Part shown: piece after piece, positions 52,954-62,581 of the stretch
Position numbering within the stretch: position 1 is the stretch's first letter
Layout: each line of letters opens with the position of its first letter
Assembly (NCBI GenBank): GCA_023412495.1
Contig: JAEYNP010000105.1
Coordinates: 62,001-126,000 of the forward strand
Direction: 5' to 3'
Source of the DNA: Pseudomonadota bacterium
GTDB lineage: Bacteria > Desulfobacterota > Desulfobulbia > Desulfobulbales > Desulfocapsaceae
DNA length: 64,000 nucleotides
Notes under the pieces: model-generated
Told to the model about the DNA's origin: nothing
Seen by the model: the letters and a program-made list of their open reading frames with translations, nothing else
Database searches by the model: none
Position numbers and translations under genes: made by a program

Positions 52954-53579
52954 GACGACAGCCTTCTTGCCATCAGCGACCAGATGCCTGCGGCGCAGAG
53001 CAGCGAACCGCCGGCAAGGTTGAAACGTTGCTGGGCCCGGACCGAACCGAGCAGGCTCCTGGCCGCGCCGGCGAATCTGGCGTAACAGGCCGCATTGACG
53101 GTGGCGAGGAGGACAAAGGTGGCAGCCAAGAGCCACAACTGCGGCGCGACTGGGCCGGCATGATCGATAAACTGCGGCAGGAAGGCGACGAAAAAGACGA
53201 TACCTTTCGGGTTCAGGGCGGTCACCAGGTAGGTGTTGGCAAAGAGTCTCCAGGTGGAATCGGGGGCGGCGGGGGCGAAGAGGGTGGCCGGGCCGCTGCC
53301 GGCGCGGAACATCTTCATCCCGAGATAGAGCAGATAGCAGCCTCCGATCACCTTGATCACGGTAAACCAGAAGACTGAGGCGGCAAGCAGGGCACCCAGC
53401 CCGAGCAGGGAGAGGATCAAAGCCGTCGAGTCGCCCAGGGCGACGGCCGCCACCAGCGGGATGCCAGCTCTGCGGCCGTGGGAAACCGAGTAGCTGATGA
53501 CGGTAAGGATGGTGGGGCCGGGAATGACCAGAACGACTGCGGCAGCGGCAACGAAGGCCAGCCAGATCTCGAAGGACAC
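52950..53579 (-). CDS. LysE/RhtB-family exporter
   Basis: 209 residues, about six membrane segments. VIPGPTILTVISYSVSHGRRAGI and LTALNPKGIVFFVAFLPQFI are the family's conserved stretches. It exports amino acids or related metabolites across the inner membrane. Overlaps Mut7-C by four bases. Confidence 0.93.
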   Translation of the reverse strand: MSFEIWLAFVAAAAVVLVIPGPTILTVISYSVSHGRRAGIPLVAAVALGDSTALILSLLGLGALLAASVFWFTVIKVIGGCYLLYLGMKMFRAGSGPATLFAPAAPDSTWRLFANTYLVTALNPKGIVFFVAFLPQFIDHAGPVAPQLWLLAATFVLLATVNAACYARFAGAARSLLGSVRAQQRFNLAGGSLLCAAGIWSLMARRLSS

Positions 53580-54062
53580 GGGAATCTCCTAGGTTGAAGG
53601 GCGGCGGTCCGGCCTGGAGAGCGGCCGCCGCTTTGTATTTCATTGTAAAAGGCATCGGGAAAAAATGCTATTGATCTTTCTTGTCGTCAGGTTAGCAGAA
53701 AAACCCACGCCCTGAAACAACGAATTCCATTGTCTCTCCAAATCGGCCAAAGCCTGTTTCCGCCGGAAGAGTCTCCCGATTATACTGCAGGGCCGACTGC
53801 CGGTTTGCCGGTCATCGTTCGATCCCTCTATGAAACCATTGAAGATTGAGTGTATTTCCTGATAGATGGTTACCTGTTTCATATGGCTGAAACAGGTCTC
53901 GCCCTGCATTGACGCCGAGGCTCAAGTTCCCGGCTCCCCGTCGGCGTACGTTATTCTCTCCCGCGTCCGGGGGAGAGAGTGGTGTGATTGGTGAAATGTC
54001 TGGTAAAAATATCCCGCCCGCGGCCACGGCTTGGCTCGCGGGCGGGTCGGGCGGGTTACTTT
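53580..54062. other. Intergenic region; only a weak 89-codon frame
   Basis: About 480 bases. It includes the GC-rich stem GCGGCGG/CCGCCGC before LysE (53605-53633), a minus frame at 53640-53909 without a ribosome site or family, and the terminator described next. No supported gene. Confidence 0.4.
54004..54046 (-). terminator. Rho-independent terminator of the Cys-rich protein gene
   Basis: Minus strand: CCCGCCCGCG (54046-54037) pairs over ten bases with CGCGGGCGGG (54022-54013), then ATATTTTTA. It lies 16 bases after the stop at 54063. Confidence 0.8.
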
Positions 54063-54440
54063 TTAACAGCGGCTTTCTTCGTAACCTTTTCCTTTGCAGG
54101 TCGGGCAGGTCTGATCGGGAGTGCACTGGGTGTCGTCGACAAGCTCGTCCTCGGGGCCTCGCCATTCAGAACTCACCTCGCAGATTCCCTTAATTACTTT
54201 TTTCCCTTGGCAGGTTGGGCACGGCTTCTGTTCGCTCATACTGTTCTCCTTTTGAGGCATGGGCTGCGGCTCGTCAGCCAGATAATCCTTCAACTTTTCC
54301 AGAAGCGAGTCGGGAAGTTCAAGACCGTACATGAACGCTTCCGCTTCCTCTCCGGTGATCTGCTTTTTTATCTCGAGGGGCAATGCCCGAAGAACGGCAA
54401 CCCGTTCGGGATCCGGATGTCTTTTCTGTGACGTGGCCAT
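54063..54440 (-). CDS. Cys-rich zinc-ribbon-type protein with possible internal start
   Basis: 125 residues; GAAGGA lies before ATG 54440. C-terminal half has two CPTCxGKK/CPTCKGKG knuckles like the DnaJ zinc domain (plus further Cys). An internal ATG (54239) with AAGGAGAA eight bases upstream begins MSEQKPCPTCQG and would give a free 58-residue knuckle protein. Function unknown. Note that the N-terminal half is helical and charged and unlike the rest. Confidence 0.75.
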   Translation of the reverse strand: MATSQKRHPDPERVAVLRALPLEIKKQITGEEAEAFMYGLELPDSLLEKLKDYLADEPQPMPQKENSMSEQKPCPTCQGKKVIKGICEVSSEWRGPEDELVDDTQCTPDQTCPTCKGKGYEESRC

Positions 54441-54684
54441 CGCTTTTTTCCTTCGTGTTTAACTCTCTCAAATGATAGACATTCCCATACGACTGTAACT
54501 ATTATAATGGAGGTAAAAGCGGTATCTGTCAATGGTGAGCAGGCTCTTTTTGAGAATTATTCGCAAAAAGGTTTTGGAGGCCCGGCTTCTTTTATTTCAT
54601 CTTGAAAAGTGGGCGCCCCCCGCACATCCATGAGCAAGGCCCGGCAGCATTGCCAAGATTCGCTGATGTACCCAGTGTCGGTGT

Positions 54685-55158
54685 CTAAACGAATCGATGA
54701 TCGGAACGCTTCGCGGCAACCTCGGCGGCCGAAGCCTTCATCCATCCCGATCGGCTGAGGCCCACGGCATCGAAGGCGGCGATATAGGGTTTGATGTCGA
54801 GGAGCGGCGTGCCGTCGAGGACGTCGATGCCTTTGACGCTGATGACATTTCCGGCGACCGCCGCGATTTCGACGATGGAAAGTCCGATATGGTTGGGGCG
54901 CAGCGGCGATCGGGTGGAGAAGACCCCCCGCGGATGGCTGTCCATGAACGGCACGACGGTAAGCGCCGTGCGCCTGGCCTCGTGAAATGAGTAGAGCAGG
55001 TAGATGTGGCTGAAGCCCTCGAGGTCGGCCAGGCCTTCGCGGTACTGGTCCCCGACCACCACCGTGCCGGTCGCCTCCTTGGCTCCACGAGGCTGGATCG
55101 GCATATCCTCGAGGGTCTTGAACGGGCTGTGTATAGTGCCGATAGGTTCGATATGCAT
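54685..55158 (-). CDS. trmO: tRNA (t6A37) N6-methyltransferase, TrmO/TsaA family
   Basis: 157 residues. IEPIGTIHSPF at the start, QPRGAKEATG, LEGFSHIYLLYSFHE, RSPLRPNHIGLSIVEI and LDIKPYIAAFD are the family's conserved stretches. It adds the N6-methyl group of m6t6A in some tRNAs, using SAM. It begins about 115 bases after enolase; an inverted repeat CAGGAGACAG/CTGTCTCCTG lies between. Confidence 0.92.
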   Translation of the reverse strand: MHIEPIGTIHSPFKTLEDMPIQPRGAKEATGTVVVGDQYREGLADLEGFSHIYLLYSFHEARRTALTVVPFMDSHPRGVFSTRSPLRPNHIGLSIVEIAAVAGNVISVKGIDVLDGTPLLDIKPYIAAFDAVGLSRSGWMKASAAEVAAKRSDHRFV

Positions 55159-55193
55159 GGGTGTTGTCCTGTCGTAACAGGAGGAAAGAGGAT

Positions 55194-55247
55194 ACAGGAG
55201 ACAGAATGAGTCAGGCGCTCGGCGCCCAGATTCACACTGTCTCCTGG
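55194..55247. repeat. Inverted repeat between eno and trmO
   Basis: CAGGAGACAG pairs with CTGTCTCCTG over ten bases with a GCGCTCGGCGCC-rich loop. A second CTGTCTCCTG follows at 55258-55267, so there is also a direct repeat. Possible terminator or attenuator after enolase; no T run. Confidence 0.5.
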
Positions 55248-55273
55248 TTCCTGACCCCTGTCTCCTGAAACAG

Positions 55274-56545
55274 CTACCAGTAATAGAGGGCTGCGCCCCC
55301 CAGTTCCATTTCGATCTCCAGCAGCCGGTTATACTTGGCGATCCGCTCGCTGCGCGAGGCCGAGCCGGTCTTCAGCTGGCCACCGTCCATGGCCACGGCG
55401 AAGTCGGCAAGGAAGGTGTCCTCCGTCTCGCCCGAGCGGTGGGAGATGAAGTAGCGCCAGCCCGCGTCGCGGCACATCCGCACGGCATCGATGCTCTCGG
55501 TGACGGTGCCGATCTGGTTGAGCTTGATGAGGACCGAGTTGGCGGCCTTCTCCTCGATGCCCCGGGCGATGTACTGGGTGTTGGTGACGAAGATGTCGTC
55601 GCCGACGATGTCGATCCTGTCGCCGACCCGTGCGGTGAACTGCTTGAAGCCGTCCCAGTCGTTCTCGGCCAGGGGATCCTCCCAGGAGACGATGGGATAT
55701 TTTTCCACCCACTTCGCCCCCATCTCGATGATGTCGGCGGACTTCATTTTGCCGCCGCCCGACCACTTGAGGTCGTATTCGCCCATCCCCTCGGCAGCAA
55801 AGGAACTGGCCGCGCTGTCGAGCGAAATGGCGATATCCTGGCCGGGAACGTAACCCGCCTTTTCGATGGCCTGCATGATGATGTCCATGACCGCCTCGTT
55901 GCTCTCCAGGTTCGGCGCGAACCCGCCCTCGTCGCCGACGCTTGTGGCGAGCCCCCGGGCCTTAAGCAACCCCTTCAGGATATGGAAGGTCTCGGCGATG
56001 TAACGGAGCCCCTCGCTGAAGGAGGGTGCCCCGACCGGCACCGCCATGAATTCCTGAATGTCGACGCTGTTGTCGGCGTGGGCCCCGCCGTTGATGATAT
56101 TCATGGCCGGCACCGGAATGCGCCGGGCCGCAGTGCCGCCCAGGTAGCGATAGAGGGGCAGGCCGCAGGCTTGGGCCGCGGCCCGGGCAACCGCCATCGA
56201 GACGCCCAGGATGGCATTGGCGCCGAGTTTCGATTTGTTGTCGGTGCCGTCCAGTTCGAGCATCCGCTGATCGACGGCCACCTGGCTGCTGGCCGACATG
56301 CCGAGAATGGCCGGGCTGATGATGGTGTTGACGTTTTCCACCGCCTTCAGCACGCCCTTGCCGAGATAGCGGCTTTTGTCGCCGTCGCGCAGTTCGATGG
56401 CTTCGTTCTCGCCGGTGCTGGCTCCGGAGGGAACCGAGGCCGAGCACCTTGTGCCATCGTTGAGTTCGACGAATACCCGAACCGTCGGGTTTCCCCGTGA
56501 ATCGAGAATTTCCATGGCCCGTACTGCTGTGATTGTGTCTTTCAT
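55274..56545 (-). CDS. eno: Enolase
   Basis: 423 residues. Catalytic [10 protein letters not shown] (Glu), [11 protein letters not shown] (metal Asp), [11 protein letters not shown] (Glu), VGDDIFVTN (Asp), [13 protein letters not shown] (signature, catalytic Lys) and SHRSGETED (His) are present and in order. Glycolytic 2-phosphoglycerate dehydratase, cytosolic, also in degradosomes. Highly conserved and full length. Confidence 0.97.
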   Translation of the reverse strand: MKDTITAVRAMEILDSRGNPTVRVFVELNDGTRCSASVPSGASTGENEAIELRDGDKSRYLGKGVLKAVENVNTIISPAILGMSASSQVAVDQRMLELDGTDNKSKLGANAILGVSMAVARAAAQACGLPLYRYLGGTAARRIPVPAMNIINGGAHADNSVDIQEFMAVPVGAPSFSEGLRYIAETFHILKGLLKARGLATSVGDEGGFAPNLESNEAVMDIIMQAIEKAGYVPGQDIAISLDSAASSFAAEGMGEYDLKWSGGGKMKSADIIEMGAKWVEKYPIVSWEDPLAENDWDGFKQFTARVGDRIDIVGDDIFVTNTQYIARGIEEKAANSVLIKLNQIGTVTESIDAVRMCRDAGWRYFISHRSGETEDTFLADFAVAMDGGQLKTGSASRSERIAKYNRLLEIEMELGGAALYYW

Positions 56546-56649
56546 ATCCGTATCCTTGTGGTGTGAAGGTTGAGGTGTGATACCTGCGGCAACAGAAGAT
56601 CTCGTGACTTGTCATACTCCTCTGGATACCTTGCCCAGCCGAGCTGGAT

Positions 56650-56702
56650 AAGTACCTTCATGAAATCATTTCAAAACGGGAAAATGGAATTTCCGAGGTA
56701 CT
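56650..56702. repeat. GTACCTT hairpin repeat H4
   Basis: AAGTACCTTCATGAAATCATTTC.../...GGAATTTCCGAGGTACT: shorter arms than the other copies, but same ends and length. Confidence 0.75.
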
Positions 56703-56950
56703 CATCGACAAGATATCCTATCAAGGCCGATCGGGCCAGAGATAATATTTCCGCCGCGGGAATGCTGCGCCCGGGCGGTTCTTTCTCGCAGTCTCATCCC
56801 CAGTGGTGGCGAGTTCCAGATCTTTGTCTTGGTATTTCGGTGAAAATTGCCGGATAAAGTCTTTTCAGAAGGCCCTGAAAATTTCTTGCAATGGCCCATG
56901 TGAAAGTGTAGTTAATCAAAATTTTCAGCGTGGGAGGTTCTTTCTGTTTG

Positions 56951-57087
56951 AGTACCTTAGAAATTCATTTCTTTGTTTTTTAAGAATGAATTTCGTGAAG
57001 GTACACCCCTCAAGGGGGCACTGAAATGAGTCCCCTCTGCAGTGGGAGGGGATAACAACCCTTGGGTTGCGGGCGTCAGCCCGCATG
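56951..57087 (+). repeat. ~137-bp multi-hairpin dispersed repeat, copy B
   Basis: Starts with hairpin H5 (AGTACCTTAGAAATTCATTTC.../GAATGAATTTCGTGAAGGTAC, 56951-57004), then ACCCCTCAAGGGGGCAC, CCCCTCTGCAGTGGGAGGGG and GCGGGCGTCAGCCCGC. Nearly identical to copy A (20385-20523) reversed. It precedes the membrane protein start, as copy A precedes the radical SAM start. Confidence 0.85.
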
Positions 57088-57113
57088 AGATGAATTTTTC
57101 GAGGGCCAAGATC

Positions 57114-59021
57114 GTGAGTATCGAAGGACTGCGAAATCGGATGACAGACTTGGCAGGCAGCCGTTTAGGATACGCGGCATTTGTATTTTTCGTCTGCTGC
57201 CTGACGTGTGGTTTGTTCTATCAACTTTTTGTTGATAGGCTGCATGCCGAGATAGAACTGGAGGTGACGGAGAAGTGCGACTTCAAGATCTACTGGGCAG
57301 AGGGCGATCAGCCATATGCGGAAAAGAACATGTCGGTGGTGACCGCTACTCCCGAGCAGAAGAATTACTCCCTGTTCCTGCCGTCCGCAAGCAAGATATC
57401 GAGACTGCGCATCGACACTCATAATTATGCCGGCGAGGCCATCCTGAAGAAACTGGTCCTGCAGCAGGAAGGTTGGGTGCCCATGATCCTGTCGAACCCG
57501 GAGCAATTTCGAAGGCTGGTGCCGCTGTTCGACGTCGAGGCCTGGGCGGCGAATGATAATGGGCTCTGGATCAAGTCCTCCGGCATCGATCCCAATTTCG
57601 AACTCGCCCTCGCCCCGGAGAAACAGGCCATGGATATCCTCTGGCTCACGGTGCGCCTTCTGGCTATCGCCGCCCTCGTCGCCTGCGTGCTCTACGGGGC
57701 GGGGCCGCTTGCCCGTGACCTTCGTTTCGTGCCGGTGCTGCTCTTCGGGATCTGGCTGCTCATAATCGTCATGGCAGCAATAAGCAAAAAGAATTCCCAT
57801 CCCGACGAATATGTCCATATGGCGGCCACCGGCTACTATCAGGACCACTGGCTGCCGCCTGTCATCGAGGACCCCTCGATTCGTAACACCTACAGCGTCT
57901 ACGGCATGTCGCGGCTGAACAACGGGGAGGTCTATTATCTTTTCTCCGGCAAGTTCGAAAAACTCGCCAAGGCCTTCAAGCTGCCGGAGTATTTTGCTAT
58001 GAGGCTCTTCAACGTGTTCCTTTTCGGGCTCATCCTGCTCTATACGATACGCAACCGCTATGCCCGAATGGCGGCGCTGCCGTTCCTGGTTACCCCGCAG
58101 CTGTGGTATATCTTCAGCTACTGCACCTCCGACGCCTTCGCCCTTTTCTTCGCCTTTCTCGCCGCCTGCGAGTTGCTCGATCCGCAGAGCCTGCTGCATC
58201 GCTGTCTCAAGGGGGAGGGCCGGCTGGCCAGGCTGGCCGGCCCGATTGTGCTCGGTGTCGGATTGGGCATCGTCTTCCTGCTCAAGAAAAACTACTATCC
58301 CTTCATCGCCTTCTTCTATCTCTGCCTGGCCGTGAAGATTTTCTTCACCAATCAATTCTACTGGGAGAAAAAGGAGGCGGTCCTCAGGCTCATCCTGATC
58401 ACGGTCATTGCCTGCGGGGTGTACGGCCTCCGGATAGGGGCAGATTACTGGGTGAACGGCCTCGACCGGGCCGAGAAGATGGACAATATCGCCAAGGAGC
58501 TTGCCGAGCCCTTGTATAACCCGAACACCGAATTGGCCCAGAAGCATGTTACGCTCTACCGCAAGGCCCGCGGCGTGTCTCTTGAGACCATCATTTTCAT
58601 CGATCGCTGGTTCGAGCGCACCTTCCAGACCGCCTTCGGGGTTTACGGCTATTTCACCGTTTCCGGCTCGACGGGCTACTACGATCTGGTCCGATGGTCC
58701 GGCGTAGCGCTTTTAACCTTTGTGTTCGGCAGCATTCTCCTCCGGGGCGGCCTGGTCGGCAGCGGCCTGGCGCTGTCGGCCTTTGGCCTGGGCGTTGCAC
58801 TTATCGGAGTCTCGGTCTATCATTCCTGGACGCTTGATTTCCAGTCCCAGGGGCGTTATCTCTTTCCCATTCTGCCGATGCTGAGCGTCGCCTACGGTAT
58901 CAATCATGAGGTGATAAATAGACGGTTTCTCATTCTCTTTCTGATGCCGATGGTCATTCTGGGCCTCTACAGTTTCATTTTCGATGGACTGATGCGGATC
59001 CCCAAAATTACTTTTGCGTGA
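57114..59021 (+). CDS. Polytopic membrane protein, glycosyltransferase-like (DUF2142-type)
   Basis: 635 residues from GTG 57114, chosen for GAGGG eight bases upstream; the frame extends to 57042 only through repeat B. One N-terminal anchor, a beta-rich periplasmic region (to about 180), then about ten membrane segments, including the NSHPDEYVH loop (Asp/Glu as in polyprenol-sugar glycosyltransferases). I would place it near large membrane glycosyltransferases, without certainty. First of three plus-strand genes with close spacing. Confidence 0.7.
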   Translation: MSIEGLRNRMTDLAGSRLGYAAFVFFVCCLTCGLFYQLFVDRLHAEIELEVTEKCDFKIYWAEGDQPYAEKNMSVVTATPEQKNYSLFLPSASKISRLRIDTHNYAGEAILKKLVLQQEGWVPMILSNPEQFRRLVPLFDVEAWAANDNGLWIKSSGIDPNFELALAPEKQAMDILWLTVRLLAIAALVACVLYGAGPLARDLRFVPVLLFGIWLLIIVMAAISKKNSHPDEYVHMAATGYYQDHWLPPVIEDPSIRNTYSVYGMSRLNNGEVYYLFSGKFEKLAKAFKLPEYFAMRLFNVFLFGLILLYTIRNRYARMAALPFLVTPQLWYIFSYCTSDAFALFFAFLAACELLDPQSLLHRCLKGEGRLARLAGPIVLGVGLGIVFLLKKNYYPFIAFFYLCLAVKIFFTNQFYWEKKEAVLRLILITVIACGVYGLRIGADYWVNGLDRAEKMDNIAKELAEPLYNPNTELAQKHVTLYRKARGVSLETIIFIDRWFERTFQTAFGVYGYFTVSGSTGYYDLVRWSGVALLTFVFGSILLRGGLVGSGLALSAFGLGVALIGVSVYHSWTLDFQSQGRYLFPILPMLSVAYGINHEVINRRFLILFLMPMVILGLYSFIFDGLMRIPKITFA

Positions 59022-59031
59022 TTGGTGAGTT

Positions 59032-59796
59032 GTGACGGATAACGAAGCGAAAATAAAGAAAATTCCTCTGCGGGAGCAGTTGCATTCACGCGAATCCTCC
59101 TTCCGGAAATACTGGAAGAAGGCGGGGGGGGACATCTCCCTGCCGGGGTTGTTCCTCTACGAATTGTTTACCCTTCTGGTTGCCAATCTGGGTGGCGCTG
59201 TGGGATTCTGGGCGCGGAAAAGGCTGGCGGGCTTGCTCTTTCGTTCGGCAGGCACGGGCCTTATCCTGGGCCGCGGCCTCACCGTAAGACACCCCGGACG
59301 GATCGATTTCGGCGACAATGTGGCCGTCGATGATTATGTCTTCATCGATGCGTCCGGCAGCGGCGATATCGGCGTACAGCTGCGCGACGGGGTGGTGGTG
59401 TCGCGCAATTGTGTAATCCTGGGGAAAAACGGCCATGTGGTCTTCGAGGAGCGTGTCGACATCGGCTGCAACTGCACCTTCGCCTCGGTATCGGGGATAT
59501 CCGTCGGGGTTGCGACCATCATCGCCGGCAACTGCTATATCGGGGGGGGGCGATACTACCATGACCACCTCGAGCCGGCAATCATGGATCAGGGCGTCTA
59601 TTCCCATGGGGAAATCGTCATCGGCGAGAAGAGCTGGATCGGGGCCGGGGCGATTATTCTGGACGGGGTTAAGATCGGCACCGGGGTGATTGTTGGCGCA
59701 GGTTCGGTGGTGACCCGTGATGTGCCCGACTATGCGGTGGTTGCGGGTTCGCCCGCGAAGATCCTTCGCATTCGGGAGGAGAAGAAATCTACATAG
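59032..59796 (+). CDS. Hexapeptide-repeat acyltransferase
   Basis: 254 residues from GTG 59032. A hydrophobic segment near 35-60, then a left-handed beta-helix (GRIDFGDNVAVDDYVFI, IIAGNCYIGGG, ISWIGAGAIILDGVKIG, VVTRDVPDYAVVAGSPAKIL), the classic sugar O-acetyltransferase/maltose acetyltransferase fold. It probably acetylates a cell-surface sugar. Follows the membrane protein by ten bases. Confidence 0.9.
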   Translation: MTDNEAKIKKIPLREQLHSRESSFRKYWKKAGGDISLPGLFLYELFTLLVANLGGAVGFWARKRLAGLLFRSAGTGLILGRGLTVRHPGRIDFGDNVAVDDYVFIDASGSGDIGVQLRDGVVVSRNCVILGKNGHVVFEERVDIGCNCTFASVSGISVGVATIIAGNCYIGGGRYYHDHLEPAIMDQGVYSHGEIVIGEKSWIGAGAIILDGVKIGTGVIVGAGSVVTRDVPDYAVVAGSPAKILRIREEKKST

Positions 59797-59814
59797 TTAA
59801 ATAAGTGAGTTGTA

Positions 59815-61872
59815 ATGACAAGCAGTAGAAAAACCCTGAAGATTTTCATTATCATTCTGGCGGCGGCATTATCGCCTCTCTCGGCAATCGGCAAGACGGC
59901 GGGCGACCGGGTCGCTCAATGGACCGGCAACCATACCCGGCTGGTGTGGCTGCAGGATCAGGGCAACGGCGCGGACAGCCTCGCCCATGGCAAAAATCTC
60001 ATGCTCTACGGCTACGATTCCAAGGACGGCAAGGGCGAGCGGCCGCTCCTGCCCCAGGCCGACAGCTGGTTCGTGCCGCTCATCACCCCCGACGGCAGCC
60101 AGGTCATCGTCAGCAACCGCGCCAAGCGGCAGATGTTCCTGGTGGAGTGGGAGAGCGGAAAGATGAAGAAATTGGGCGAGGGCGTCGCCGTGGCGGTCTG
60201 GCAGGATCCCAAGCCGAGTATCCTGCCGTGGCGGAGCAGCACCTGGGTCTACTGCCTGTCCGGCAACCAGCCGGAAAACAAGTACGGCTCGAGCCAGCCG
60301 CTCTACCGGTTCCCGCTCGACAACCCGAAGAAGAAGGAGCTGATCTGGAACAAAACCAACCTCGCCTGGTCGAACATCCAGCTGTCCCGGGACGGCGAAC
60401 TGATGGGCGGTCTCTTCCCCTGGCCGGACGGCGGAGTGCTGTGGACGAAAGATAAGCGCTTCCAGCGGCTGGGTAAGGGCTGCTGGACTTCGCTCAGCCC
60501 CGACGACTCAAAACTCTTGTGGATCTTCGACGGTCTGCACCGAAACCTGCAGGTGTACGATGTCCAGGCTGGCAAGAACTGGAAGATCCAGATCAACGGG
60601 GCCCCTGGTATCGGCGGCTATGAGGTCTACCACCCCCGTTGGTCCAATCACCCCCGCTATTTCGTCCTCACCGGCCCCTATGTAAAGGGTGAGGGTGGCA
60701 ACAGGATCGGTGGCGGCGGTGAGAAGGTCGAGATCTACATCGGCCGCTTCGACGAGCGGGTGCAGAAGGTCGAGGACTGGCTGAAGGTGACGAGCAACGG
60801 CCGGGCTGATTTTTTTCCGGATATGTGGATCGAGGGAGGCAGCAAAGCGACGCTCGCGGAGCGGTTGGCCGCAACCGACGGGCCGGCGATGGAGGCCGGA
60901 TGGCCTGTTTCGCGGGAGAACCTGGTTTTTGTCTGGGAGAATATGAAGGCGGCCAATCAGCTGGACGAGAAGAGCCCCGTCGGCTTTTTTCAGAGCAATA
61001 TAGATCTTAGAGGGACGGCGCTCTTTACCCGCGACCTTCGCCTCGCTGCCGGCGGCGGCTGGGGGGAAACAGGCGAGGCGGGCAAAAAAGTCGGCGCGGC
61101 TCTGGCGAAAACCGGCGAGGCCGGCGTGGAGTTCACCCTTACGCCGCGGGAGGATGAAAAGGGCCGGATTATCTCCATTGTTGCCGGCGACAAGCCAGGA
61201 GTGGTCGTGGTCCAGGAGGGCCAAGATCTTCAGGTTCGGACTGGCCACGGGGATCCTGCTATCTGGCCGGGAGTGCTGGCAGAGCGTCAGACCCTGCATC
61301 TTGTCCTCAACCTCGGCAAGGATGGCCTGGAGTTGTTCGCGGACGGCAAAAGCCTCGGCAAAAAGCCCGGACAGCTCAACGTTTCGAAAGAAGCCGTGGA
61401 AACCCTGCACTTCGGCGATCCGGCCGGCGGCTGGCACGGCATTCTCGAGGGTCTCGCCATCTACGACCGGCCGCTTGCGGAGCGGGAAATCGCCGCCAAC
61501 AGCCGACTGGCGGCCGAACGTGGCAGCAGACACATTGAGGCCGCAAGGCTGGTGGTTGAGGGCAAACTTGACCAGACGACTGAAATTCCGGCCCCCGACT
61601 CCCTCGGCGCCTACCGCCGGGCGCTGGTTGTCAATACCTATTCGGTCGACCGGGTCGAACAGGGGGAATACGCCCGGGAGCGGATCCTCGTGGCGGAGTG
61701 GGCGGTTCTCGACCGGACCCTGGTCAAAAATTACGATCAGGCGGGCGATCCCGAACGGCTGGTCCTGGAAAAATTCTCCGATCACCCCGAACTGGAAGGG
61801 GAACGCCAGATGATGGACGTTTTCGAGCCCGACCTTGAAATGTACTACAGGCTGCCCGCATCGGCCAACTGA
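59815..61872 (+). CDS. Secreted beta-propeller/LamG (concanavalin-like) protein
   Basis: 685 residues with a signal peptide (AALSPLSAIGKTAG). The first half reads as a WD/TolB-like propeller (repeated PDGSQVIVSN, SRDGELMGGL, SPDDSKLLWIF); the second half (about 395-575) is a LamG-type jellyroll (GTALFTRDLRL, VEFTLTPREDEKGRIISIVAGD, GLELFADGKSLGK, HGILEGLAIYDRPL). No catalytic motif seen. Third gene of a likely surface polysaccharide unit; may bind or process a glycan. Confidence 0.75.
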   Translation: MTSSRKTLKIFIIILAAALSPLSAIGKTAGDRVAQWTGNHTRLVWLQDQGNGADSLAHGKNLMLYGYDSKDGKGERPLLPQADSWFVPLITPDGSQVIVSNRAKRQMFLVEWESGKMKKLGEGVAVAVWQDPKPSILPWRSSTWVYCLSGNQPENKYGSSQPLYRFPLDNPKKKELIWNKTNLAWSNIQLSRDGELMGGLFPWPDGGVLWTKDKRFQRLGKGCWTSLSPDDSKLLWIFDGLHRNLQVYDVQAGKNWKIQINGAPGIGGYEVYHPRWSNHPRYFVLTGPYVKGEGGNRIGGGGEKVEIYIGRFDERVQKVEDWLKVTSNGRADFFPDMWIEGGSKATLAERLAATDGPAMEAGWPVSRENLVFVWENMKAANQLDEKSPVGFFQSNIDLRGTALFTRDLRLAAGGGWGETGEAGKKVGAALAKTGEAGVEFTLTPREDEKGRIISIVAGDKPGVVVVQEGQDLQVRTGHGDPAIWPGVLAERQTLHLVLNLGKDGLELFADGKSLGKKPGQLNVSKEAVETLHFGDPAGGWHGILEGLAIYDRPLAEREIAANSRLAAERGSRHIEAARLVVEGKLDQTTEIPAPDSLGAYRRALVVNTYSVDRVEQGEYARERILVAEWAVLDRTLVKNYDQAGDPERLVLEKFSDHPELEGERQMMDVFEPDLEMYYRLPASAN

Positions 61873-61937
61873 GAGATCAAGATTGCTCGCCTGACATCGC
61901 CACGTTTCACTTGTTTTACGCGGTTTTCAATTGTTTC

Positions 61938-61985
61938 TGCCCAATCCGATTCCGATCCCGACAGCGATTTCAATACCGAAGTGAG
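61938..61985. repeat. CGATTCCGATCCCGACAGCGATTTC hexamer-type repeat
   Basis: A single half of the ATCGAT-word family seen at 30920, 41351 and 48757. It fills most of the short convergent gap between the LamG gene and mntP. Confidence 0.55.
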
Positions 61986-61991
61986 AATCGC

Positions 61992-62579
61992 TTACGAAAA
62001 AAAGGCGGCGAACACCCCGTGCTCCCGCAGGATATTCAGGCCGATGATCCAGAGGACCAGTCCGCCGACGATCTCGGCCCAGGAACTCAGCCAGGTGAGG
62101 CGGGAAACCCGTTTGCCGAGGTGGAGGCCGGTGATGGTAAAGAGCCCGGCGACGATACCGATGACGATGGCCGGGGTGGTGATCGATACCTGGAGCATTG
62201 ACATCGACAGGCCGATGGCCAGGGCGTCGATGCTCGTCGCCACTGAGAGCATGACCATAGTCATGCCTTTCGTTGCATCCTTCCTTGGTTTTGGATCTTC
62301 GTCGTCGGCCAGGACGGCCTCCTTCAGCATATTGCCGCCCACCAGGGCAAGAAGGGTGAAGGCGATCCAGTGGTCGTAATCGGCCAGGTAACCTTGCACG
62401 GAAGTGCCGAGGCTCCAGCCGATGACCGGCATCATGGCCTGAAAGAGGCCGAAATGCCAGGACAGCCGGAAAGTCTGGCGGAAGCTGACCTGCCGCAGGC
62501 TGACGCCGGTGGCGATGGCCACGGCAAAGGCGTCCATGGCGAGAGCCACAGCGATTCCCAGGATGGTGAGTGTATTCAT
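61992..62579 (-). CDS. mntP: Manganese efflux pump MntP
   Basis: 195 residues from ATG 62579, chosen for family length and start (MNTLTILGIAVALAMDAFAVAIATG). Six membrane helices with MDAFAVA and ATSIDALAIGL, the metal-binding Asp positions of both halves. Exports Mn(II). A hairpin (62582-62611) covers its upstream region and the end of the kinase gene. No yybP-ykoY riboswitch is visible in the 31-base gap. Confidence 0.92.
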   Translation of the reverse strand: MNTLTILGIAVALAMDAFAVAIATGVSLRQVSFRQTFRLSWHFGLFQAMMPVIGWSLGTSVQGYLADYDHWIAFTLLALVGGNMLKEAVLADDEDPKPRKDATKGMTMVMLSVATSIDALAIGLSMSMLQVSITTPAIVIGIVAGLFTITGLHLGKRVSRLTWLSSWAEIVGGLVLWIIGLNILREHGVFAAFFS

Positions 62580-62581
62580 GC

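Larger units (their letters stand above)
56546..57113. other. Repeat-rich divergent region
   Basis: About 570 bases between eno and the plus-strand membrane-protein unit. Two GTACCTT hairpins (56650 and 56951) and the rest of multi-hairpin copy B lie here; between them, 56703-56950 shows nothing recognisable. Confidence 0.6.

Noticed and set aside
52954..53655. Upstream extension of Mut7-C (497-codon frame)
   Set aside because: Antisense-like, Arg-rich and out of frame with the LysE gene that really occupies this DNA.
53640..53909. 89-codon minus frame
   Set aside because: No ribosome site, family or signal; kept only as a note for the gap.
57042..57113. Upstream extension of the membrane protein gene
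   Set aside because: Encoded by multi-hairpin repeat B; GAGGG precedes GTG 57114.
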